Assembly (NCBI GenBank): GCA_947462115.1
Contig: CANHON010000296.1
Location: forward strand, 1-6,059
Direction of reading: 5' to 3'
DNA length: 6,059 nucleotides
Source of the DNA: Deltaproteobacteria bacterium
GTDB taxonomy: Bacteria > Myxococcota_A > UBA796 > UBA2385
The notes beneath the pieces were generated by a model. That model was not told the DNA's origin. It saw only the letters and a program-made list of their open reading frames with translations, and ran no database searches. A program made the position numbers and the translations under genes. Shown one piece after another: positions 1 to 5,003 of the stretch; within the stretch, counting starts at the first letter, position 1, and each line of letters starts with the position of its first letter.

Positions 1-1
1 C

Positions 2-619
2 CGCTCGGGGGTGCCCGACGACAGCGCCCAGGTGCTGGCCGCCCGCGACCGGCTGGCCGAGGACCCCGACGATCCCGTCGCCCGGCGGGTCTTGGCGGGG
101 GCGGCCTACAACAGCGACAACTTCGACCAAGCCGTCGAGCACTACACCTGGATCGTGCAGCGCTGGCCGGCCGACCGCGACGCCCTGCTGCGCCTCGGCT
201 GGTCCTGGCAGCGGGCGGGTCGCCACCGCGCCGAGATCACTGTCTACAAGCAGATCTTGCGCATGGAGCCCACCAACTGCGCGGCGCTGGCCGGGCTCGC
301 GGTGGCCCAGGCCCGGCTCAACCAGCTCGACGCCGCCGCCCAGAGCGTCGAGGAGCTCGTAGCCCTCGCGCCCGACGCCCCCGCCACCGCGCTGGCCCTC
401 GCCAAGGTGGACGCCCTCCGCGGCCGCCACGAAGAGAGCCTGGAGACGCTGGAGCGGGCCCTCGCCGGGCGCGCCGGCCTCTCGGCGGAGATGCAAGTGG
501 ACCTTCGGCGAGATCTGGCGCTCGATCCGGCTTTTGCGCCCTTCCGGGGGGACCGGCGCCTCATCAGCCTGCTGCACCGCCAGCTCGGCGCGGCCTCGCC
601 CCGGCTGCTCGGCGGCTGA
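2..619 (+). CDS. TPR-repeat protein, 5'-partial
   Basis: A tetratricopeptide-repeat protein, probably a helical scaffold for protein-protein contacts; the partner is unknown. Counting from the GTG at 11, about four 34-residue units can be seen at roughly residues 23-56, 57-90, 91-124 and 125-155. Each has the usual small residues and a helix-ending DP/P-rich turn (WPADRD, MEPTN, LAPDAP). The tail (LDPAFAPFRGDRRL, about residues 171-184) is a common way for TPR arrays to end. No signal peptide or membrane segment is visible in the part present. The GTG at 11 is a possible start, but the frame is open to the window edge, there is no proper ribosome binding site, and residues 5-20 look like the second helix of an earlier TPR. 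I therefore think the gene begins upstream. The next gene, coaD, lies 65 bp downstream on the same strand, so co-transcription is possible. TPR fold sure; function unknown. Confidence 0.8.
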   Translation, partial: RSGVPDDSAQVLAARDRLAEDPDDPVARRVLAGAAYNSDNFDQAVEHYTWIVQRWPADRDALLRLGWSWQRAGRHRAEITVYKQILRMEPTNCAALAGLAVAQARLNQLDAAAQSVEELVALAPDAPATALALAKVDALRGRHEESLETLERALAGRAGLSAEMQVDLRRDLALDPAFAPFRGDRRLISLLHRQLGAASPRLLGG

Positions 620-675
620 GCCCGGTCCGCCTGGGCGCGATAGCCGGGGGCTTCGGGCGGCGGTGGCGGTCCGGC

Positions 676-680
676 GGAGG
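676..680 (+). promoter_or_regulatory. Ribosome binding site of coaD
   Basis: GGAGG, a perfect Shine-Dalgarno core, ends 4 nt before the ATG at 685. The spacing is short but usable, and this site decides for the 173-aa form of CoaD over the shorter GTG (724) form. Confidence 0.6.
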
Positions 681-684
681 CGGC

Positions 685-1206
685 ATGGGCGAGGGGTCGG
701 GCGCGCAAGACCAGCGGCGTCGTGTGGGGGTCTACGCGGGCTCCTTCGATCCGATGACCAACGGGCACGTGGACATCCTCAGCCGCGGCGCGGGCCTGTT
801 CGACGAGCTCATCGTCGCCATCGGGCACAACCCGGCCAAGCGCGGCCTGCTCAGCCTCGACCAGCGCCTCGAGGTGCTCCGCTCGGTGGCCGCGGGGCTC
901 CCCAACGTCCGGGTTGACGTGTTTGAGGGTCTTTTGGTGGACTATTGCCGGCGGGTGGGCGCGCTCGCGATCCTCCGCGGCCTCCGCACCGTCACGGACT
1001 TTGAGTTCGAGTTCAAGATCGGGCTCGCCAACCGGGACATGGCGCCCGAGGTCGAGACGGTGTTCTTGTTCACCGACCCGAACTTGCTGTTCGTCAGCAG
1101 CTCGCTGGTGCGGGAGATCGCGAGCCATGGCGGGGAGGTGCGCCGCTACGTGCCGCAGGCCGCCCACGCGCCCCTGCTCCGCGCGCTCGGGCGAGCCGAG
1201 GGCTGA
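685..1206 (+). CDS. coaD: Phosphopantetheine adenylyltransferase (CoaD)
   Basis: Cytosolic enzyme that transfers AMP from ATP to 4'-phosphopantetheine, giving dephospho-CoA and pyrophosphate, the penultimate step of coenzyme A synthesis. The nucleotidyltransferase signature GSFDPMTNGH is at residues 19-28, with the TxGH motif TNGH at 25-28 (H28 matches E. coli H18). K52 lies in HNPAKRG. RGLR at 98-101 followed by TDFEFEF is the family's substrate/ATP loop, and SSSLVREIASHGG (138-150) is the C-terminal ATP-binding motif. At 173 aa it is slightly longer than the usual 155-165 aa, because about 12 polar residues precede the first strand (VGVYAGS). The ATG at 685 is chosen because GGAGG lies just upstream. 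A GTG at 724 would give a family-typical N-terminus but has no ribosome binding site. The gene converges on a small minus-strand gene 18 bp away. Identification is firm; the start is slightly uncertain. Confidence 0.97.
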   Translation: MGEGSGAQDQRRRVGVYAGSFDPMTNGHVDILSRGAGLFDELIVAIGHNPAKRGLLSLDQRLEVLRSVAAGLPNVRVDVFEGLLVDYCRRVGALAILRGLRTVTDFEFEFKIGLANRDMAPEVETVFLFTDPNLLFVSSSLVREIASHGGEVRRYVPQAAHAPLLRALGRAEG

Positions 1207-1224
1207 AGAGCCTGCGCGCGTCCT

Positions 1225-1593
1225 TCAGGCGGCCGCCGTGGGGGCGGGCAGCAGCGCGGTGATGTCGATGACGGGCGGCGCCGGCACCGGACGGGGCGCG
1301 GCCGGTCGGAGGGCGCAGGTGGTCTCGTGGAGCCGCGCGGGCGCACAGCCGAGCTCGCGCAGGGCCCCGCGCCAAGCCTGCCCCCAGGCGCGGCCCCACG
1401 CCTGGTGCCCGAGCTTCGGGCCGAGCAGCCCGAGGCCCTCGGGGTCCAGCTGCTCCGCGCGCTCCTTATGGGTGGCGCGGTGAATGGCCGGCAGGGCCGC
1501 TGCAATTGGCGGCGACATGGGGAGGTCGATGACGAGCACGCTGTGCAGGACGGTGTTCTCGCCGGTCTCCCAGAGCAGGGCATAGCGGCTCAT
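1225..1593 (-). CDS. Hypothetical 122-aa protein with Trp ladder
   Basis: I do not recognise this protein. It begins MSRYALLWETGENTVLHSVL and continues with a hydrophobic, proline-bounded stretch (about residues 18-37). A basic/acidic segment follows (HRATHKERAEQ, 38-48), then a segment with tryptophans at 66, 70 and 74 (AWGRAWGQAWRG), a spacing that lines them up on one face of a helix. The last 30 residues are Pro/Ala-rich and probably disordered. No signal peptide or clear membrane helix is seen. Evidence that it is real: strong GC preference at third codon positions along the whole frame, a good ribosome binding site (TTGGAG, 5 nt from the ATG), and a position that fits neatly between coaD and glmS without overlap. 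A longer version from a TTG at 1782 is unlikely, since its extra residues come from a tandem repeat. It is divergent from glmS and convergent with coaD. The function cannot be stated. Confidence 0.65.
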   Translation of the reverse strand: MSRYALLWETGENTVLHSVLVIDLPMSPPIAAALPAIHRATHKERAEQLDPEGLGLLGPKLGHQAWGRAWGQAWRGALRELGCAPARLHETTCALRPAAPRPVPAPPVIDITALLPAPTAAA

Positions 1594-1598
1594 GTGTA

Positions 1599-1604
1599 CT
1601 CCAA
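1599..1604 (-). promoter_or_regulatory. Ribosome binding site of the 122-aa gene
   Basis: Read on the minus strand this is TTGGAG, ending 5 nt before the ATG whose first base is 1593. It fixes the start at MSRYALL and makes the longer TTG-initiated reading unnecessary. Part of it lies in the outer arm of the dyad at 1601-1635. Confidence 0.55.
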
Positions 1605-1635
1605 GGGCGCCAGGGGATAGCCCTGTTGGGCTTGG
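1601..1635. repeat. Nested dyad symmetry upstream of 122-aa gene
   Basis: Two inverted-repeat pairs share one centre at 1618. The inner arms are CAGGG (1611-1615) and CCCTG (1621-1625) around a 5-nt loop. The outer arms are CCAAG (1601-1605) and CTTGG (1631-1635). The 5-nt segments between them on each side do not pair. On the minus strand the outer arm contains most of the ribosome binding site of the 122-aa gene. It could be an operator for a dimeric regulator of either divergent gene, a weak RNA hairpin masking the ribosome binding site, or chance in GC-rich DNA. There is no U-tract, so it is not an intrinsic terminator. Confidence 0.35.
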
Positions 1636-1725
1636 GCGGGGGCGGCGCTGTCCAGTCACCCCTTGATGCGTGGCCTGGGCCGTCGTCCCTGTGATGGCTT
1701 TTCTGCGCCGAACGAAAATGGGCGC

Positions 1726-1761
1726 GCCGCTCCTCCCGCCGCTCCTCCCGCCGCTCCTGTC
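1726..1761. repeat. 12-bp tandem repeat, three copies
   Basis: Unit GCCGCTCCTCCC: copies 1 (1726-1737) and 2 (1738-1749) are identical, and copy 3 (1750-1761) matches at 10 of 12 positions. The array ends 20 bp before the glmS start codon and would lie in the glmS leader if transcription starts upstream of it. On the plus strand it is pyrimidine-rich and contains CTCCTCC, resembling the anti-Shine-Dalgarno end of 16S rRNA; the minus strand reads GGAGGAG. It may be a simple slippage-made minisatellite or a regulatory spacer. Confidence 0.8.
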
Positions 1762-1781
1762 CTCTGCCCCTGGGTGCTTCA

Positions 1782-3650
1782 ATGTGCGGAATTATCGCCT
1801 ACGCTGGGCCGCGCTCGGCCGTCAACCTGTTGATTGATGGCCTGCACCGCCTGGAGTACCGCGGCTATGACTCCGCGGGCCTCGCGGTCCAGGGCAGCCG
1901 GGGGGAGCTCCAGGTCGAGAAGCGGGTAGGGCGCGTCATTGAGCTCGAGCGCGCCATCGGCCCGGAGATCAAGGGCACCACCGGCATCGCCCACACCCGC
2001 TGGGCCACCCACGGCGGCGTCACCCGCGAGAATTGCCACCCGCACCTCGACTCGCTCCAGCGCATCGCGGTGGTGCACAACGGCATCATTGAGAACATGG
2101 GCCCGCTCAAGGCCCGGCTGCTCAGCGAAGGGGTGCGCTTCCGCTCCGAGACCGACACTGAGGTCATCGTCCACCTGATCGCCCACTTCTACGACGGCAT
2201 GGGCGCGCTCGGCGACAGCGTGTCGCCCGACGTCGCCGGCGATCCCGTCGTGGCGCTCCGCTCGGCCCTCGCGCGCCTGCGGGGCACCTGGGGCCTCGCC
2301 GTGCTGTTCGCCGACCACCCCGGCGTGGTCTTCGCGGCCCGCAACGGCTCGCCCCTCGTGGTCGGCCTGGGCGACGGCGAGACCTTCCTCGCCAGCGATC
2401 CCCACGCGCTGACCCCGCACACCCGTCGGGTCGTCTTCCTCCAAGACGGCGAGCTGGCGCGCATTGACAGCGCGGGCGTCCAGACCTTCCGCATCGACGG
2501 CGTCACGAGCAAGCACAAGGTCGACACCCTCGCCGAGGAGTGGGGCGACTCCGAGCTCGGCGAGTTCCCGCACTACATGCTCAAGGAGATCCACGACCAG
2601 CCCGAGGCCCTGCGCCAGTGCCTGGGTGGGCGCCTGGTGCCCGAGGACGGCACGGCGCGCCTCGGGGGCCTGGACCTCGGCCCCCGCGAGCTCGTGAAGC
2701 TGCCCCACGTCGCGCTCATGGGCTGCGGCACCGCCTACCACGCCTGTTTGGTCGGGGCGGGCGCCATCGAGGCCCTGGCCCGCATCCCGGCGCGGGCGGA
2801 GATCGCCAGCGAGCACCGCAACCGCAACCCGGTCATCGACCCCGAAGCCCTGTACTTCGCCGTGAGCCAGTCGGGCGAGACCGCCGACACCCACGGCGCG
2901 GTCAAGGAGGTCCAGGTCAAGGGCGGGCAGGTGATGGGCGTGGTCAACGTGGTGGGCAGCTCCATCGCCCGCGCCTGCGGTCGGGGCGTCTACATCCACA
3001 GCGGCCCCGAGATGGCTGTGGCGTCCACCAAGGCGTTCTCGAACATGGTGGCGGCGCTGCTGCTGTTCGCGCTGCAGCTCGGCCGGGCCCGCGCCATGTC
3101 GCCGCACGCCGGCAAAGAGCTGGCCCTGGCGCTCCAGGACGTGCCGAACCGGGTCGCGCGCTACCTCGCGCAGCCGGGGCCCATCGAGGAGATGGTCCGG
3201 GCGGTGGTCGGGGCCAAGATGGTGCTGTTCCTCGGCCGTGGCGGCTCCGCGGCGGTGGCGGCGGAGGGCGCGCTCAAGCTGATGGAGGTCGCCTACATCC
3301 CCTGCGTGGCCTACCCCTCCGGCGAGATGAAGCATGGCCCCATCGCTCTTTTGGAGAAGGGGAGCCCCGTCGTCGTCATCGCGCCCGACGACGAGCTCAA
3401 GGACAAGACCCTGAGCAACCTGCAGGAGTGCCGGGCCCGCGGCGCCCGGGTGCTGCTCATCCACACCGAGGGCGACCTGGAGGCCGCGGCGCTCGCCGAC
3501 GTGGCCATCGCCGTGCCGCGCTGCCACCCGCTGCTGAGCCCGCTGCTGACGGTGCTCCCGCTGCAGCTGTTGGCCTACCGCGCCGGCCTCGCCCTGGGCC
3601 GCGACATCGACCGCCCGCGCAACCTCGCGAAGTCCGTCACGGTGGAGTGA
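1782..3650 (+). CDS. glmS: Glucosamine-6-phosphate synthase (isomerizing)
   Basis: Cytosolic enzyme making glucosamine-6-phosphate from fructose-6-phosphate and glutamine, the entry step to UDP-GlcNAc for peptidoglycan and LPS. The N-terminal class II glutaminase domain covers residues 1 to about 240. Cys2 is the nucleophile after Met removal, which fixes the start; other motifs are RGYDSAG (27-33), GIAHTRWATHG (68-78), the oxyanion-hole NG (100-101) and SETDTEVI (122-129, D125). Two SIS domains follow: CGTAYHA (315-321) and SQSGETADT (362-370) in the first, and GRGGS (485-489), EGALKLMEV (495-503) and GEMKHGP (514-520) in the second. The expected isomerase residues E502 and H518 are present, as is the Schiff-base lysine K617 in the C-terminal NLAKSVTVE. 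At 622 aa it is slightly longer than E. coli GlmS (609 aa), mostly from a short insertion around 140-153. Its start codon has only a weak ribosome binding site. It converges on the propeller operon 12 bp downstream. Confidence 0.98.
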   Translation: MCGIIAYAGPRSAVNLLIDGLHRLEYRGYDSAGLAVQGSRGELQVEKRVGRVIELERAIGPEIKGTTGIAHTRWATHGGVTRENCHPHLDSLQRIAVVHNGIIENMGPLKARLLSEGVRFRSETDTEVIVHLIAHFYDGMGALGDSVSPDVAGDPVVALRSALARLRGTWGLAVLFADHPGVVFAARNGSPLVVGLGDGETFLASDPHALTPHTRRVVFLQDGELARIDSAGVQTFRIDGVTSKHKVDTLAEEWGDSELGEFPHYMLKEIHDQPEALRQCLGGRLVPEDGTARLGGLDLGPRELVKLPHVALMGCGTAYHACLVGAGAIEALARIPARAEIASEHRNRNPVIDPEALYFAVSQSGETADTHGAVKEVQVKGGQVMGVVNVVGSSIARACGRGVYIHSGPEMAVASTKAFSNMVAALLLFALQLGRARAMSPHAGKELALALQDVPNRVARYLAQPGPIEEMVRAVVGAKMVLFLGRGGSAAVAAEGALKLMEVAYIPCVAYPSGEMKHGPIALLEKGSPVVVIAPDDELKDKTLSNLQECRARGARVLLIHTEGDLEAAALADVAIAVPRCHPLLSPLLTVLPLQLLAYRAGLALGRDIDRPRNLAKSVTVE

Positions 3651-3662
3651 GGGGCTGCGGGC

Positions 3663-5003
3663 TCAGCGCGCGAAGATGGCGTCCAGTACGTCGTTCGAAG
3701 CGCCCGGGCCCCGCGGCTCCTGCAGGGTGAGGAGCAGGCCGCTGCCCGTCCACCGCAGCGACCGCTCGGCGCCCGCCGCGGCGCCTCCCCACGGTGCCTC
3801 GTCCAAGAAGCGCTCAGGCTCGCCATGCTCGTCGAGATCACCGGTGGGCCACAGGCGAAGCACCGCCCGGTCGCACAGCAGGTGAACGGCGCCGCCCTGC
3901 GCCCGGGCGTCGAGGGCGGCGCCAGCCGACCGGGGCAGGCGGAGGGGCGGGCGGAGCGCGCCGTCCTCGCTCACCAAAATGACCCCCTGCTCGGTGATCA
4001 GCACGAAGCCCTCGCCGAGGGGCGCGGCGGCGAGCACCTGCTCGGGATCGAGCCCCGGCGGCGGACCGAAGGGCAGGGCCCAGCGGTGCGCGGCGGTGGC
4101 GATGGACCAGGCGAGGCCGCCGGGACCGAGCAGCAGCGCGGCGCCCTGGGCGGGCGGGGCGGCGGTGAAGCCCAGCGCGAAGGCCGGCCCGCCGGGCGGG
4201 CGCAGGCTGCCGTCGGTGGGATCCCAGGCCACCGCCTCGGGGCGCCAGCCGGCCGGCCGCAGCGGCCCCGGCCAGCGGGCGCAGGGCTCGCCGGTGCGCA
4301 GGATGACCTCCAGCAGGCTGTCTTCGTCGCGGATGAGCAGCCGGTCGCCGCCGGGGGAGAAGCGCAGCTCGCCGAGATCGACGCCGTCGGGCAAGGCGAC
4401 CAGCGCGCCCTCGGGCGAGGCCCCGAGCGCTTGGCCGTCGAGGAGGAGCACCAGGGCGCCGCGCGGGCCGACCTCGATGCGCTCGGGCTGGGTCGGGAGC
4501 TGGCTGAGCGCCCGGGTGGGCCCGCCGACGGCCCGCCGGCACAGGAGGCCCTCGGAGGACCAGGTGTGGCCGCCGCCGCAGGGCCAGGCGAGCAGCGCGC
4601 CCTCCAGCGCGCACTCCGGCAGGCTGGGGACGGCGCCCATCGCCAAGCGGCGGGCCCGGAAGGCCCCGGGCGCGATCACCTCGGCCGCGCTGGCGCTGAG
4701 CGACCCATGGGGACGGGGGATGCCGATGGCCTGCGGGATGGCCTGCTGGACGCCATCTTCGTCGATGCGCAGGGCCGTGTCGCCGGCGTCGGCCAGCCAG
4801 TAGAGGGCGCGGTCCGCCCGGAGCAAGCGGCCCGGGGGCAGCCCGCCGACGAGGCCGCCGCGGCCGTCGCCGCCCCAGCCCCACAGGTAGCCGAGCCGCG
4901 GACCTTCGAGCCACGCCACGCCGAGGGCATCGACCAGCACGGTGTCGACGGCGCCCGGCGCGAGCAAGCGGGCCGCGCTGCCGAAGGGGAGGTGTGGCCT
5001 CAT
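3663..5003 (-). CDS. Beta-propeller-like protein of unknown function
   Basis: I do not recognise the family of this 446-aa protein. It is almost wholly built of short hydrophobic strands separated by Gly/Pro/Asp turns, as in beta-propellers. Examples are residues 21-32, 60-90 (RALYWLADAGDTALRIDEDG), 173-205, 212-236 (ELRFSPGGDRLLIRD, a WD40/TolB-type strand pair), 255-280, 287-312, 330-350 and 372-388. Units are irregular, so blade number is uncertain (about seven). Five cysteines occur (131, 142, 155, 241, 377). There is no signal peptide or membrane segment, so a cytoplasmic location is likely. The ATG overlaps the stop of the upstream PQQ-propeller gene (TCAT on the plus strand at 5000-5003, ATGA as read) and has no strong ribosome binding site of its own, so translation is probably coupled and the two products may work together. 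One possibility is a bpX-type propeller of MoxR/vWA systems, but this is only a guess. It ends 12 bp from the convergent glmS. Confidence 0.75.
   Translation of the reverse strand: MRPHLPFGSAARLLAPGAVDTVLVDALGVAWLEGPRLGYLWGWGGDGRGGLVGGLPPGRLLRADRALYWLADAGDTALRIDEDGVQQAIPQAIGIPRPHGSLSASAAEVIAPGAFRARRLAMGAVPSLPECALEGALLAWPCGGGHTWSSEGLLCRRAVGGPTRALSQLPTQPERIEVGPRGALVLLLDGQALGASPEGALVALPDGVDLGELRFSPGGDRLLIRDEDSLLEVILRTGEPCARWPGPLRPAGWRPEAVAWDPTDGSLRPPGGPAFALGFTAAPPAQGAALLLGPGGLAWSIATAAHRWALPFGPPPGLDPEQVLAAAPLGEGFVLITEQGVILVSEDGALRPPLRLPRSAGAALDARAQGGAVHLLCDRAVLRLWPTGDLDEHGEPERFLDEAPWGGAAAGAERSLRWTGSGLLLTLQEPRGPGASNDVLDAIFAR

Larger units (their letters stand above)
1594..1781. promoter_or_regulatory. 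Divergent intergenic region, 122-aa gene / glmS
   Basis: This 188-bp non-coding stretch must hold the promoters of glmS (+) and probably of the small minus-strand gene. I see no convincing sigma-70 pair: TTGATG at 1663-1668 is a fair -35 hexamer, but nothing resembling TATAAT follows at 16-18 bp. Around 1693-1720 lies a locally AT-richer patch (GGCTTTTCTGCG, GAACGAAAATG) that could be a melting region. The stretch also contains the dyad at 1601-1635 and the 12-bp tandem repeat at 1726-1761. The conserved core of a glmS ribozyme was not found. glmS lacks a strong Shine-Dalgarno; the nearest candidate is GGGTG at 1772-1776, 5 nt before the ATG. Confidence 0.45.

Noticed and set aside
914..947. 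Internal promoter in coaD (TTGACG as -35)
   Set aside because: No TATAAT-like hexamer at 16-18 bp spacing; ACTATT is 21 bp away.
244..1167. 307-codon minus-strand frame across the TPR gene and coaD
   Set aside because: It is antisense to coaD, which is certain, and to a clear TPR frame; it has no recognisable fold.
1327..1620. 97-codon plus-strand frame opposite the small gene
   Set aside because: The minus-strand frame has the better ribosome binding site and third-position bias; this one would read into the glmS promoter region with no sign of initiation signals.
1628..1644. G-quadruplex upstream of glmS
   Set aside because: Only three separable GGG runs; four are needed for a stable three-tier structure.
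1594..1781. glmS ribozyme/riboswitch
   Set aside because: A GGGCGCCAGG stretch near 1605 vaguely recalls the cleavage site, but the conserved core is absent and it lies too far from the rest of any fold. Such ribozymes are mainly known from Firmicutes.
1594..1782. TTG-initiated 185-aa version of the small minus-strand gene
   Set aside because: The extra 63 residues come from the tandem repeat (GGRSGGRSG) and intergenic DNA and would overlap the glmS start. The ATG at 1593 has a proper ribosome binding site.
1779..3527. 582-codon open frame antisense to glmS
   Set aside because: It is a shadow of glmS caused by its GC-rich third positions; the product is low-complexity (His/Ala/Gly/Asp/Val-rich) without a fold, and glmS is certain.
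2540..3730. 396-codon plus-strand frame overlapping glmS in another frame
   Set aside because: Its translation is Arg/Pro/Gly-rich nonsense typical of frame-shifted GC-rich coding DNA.
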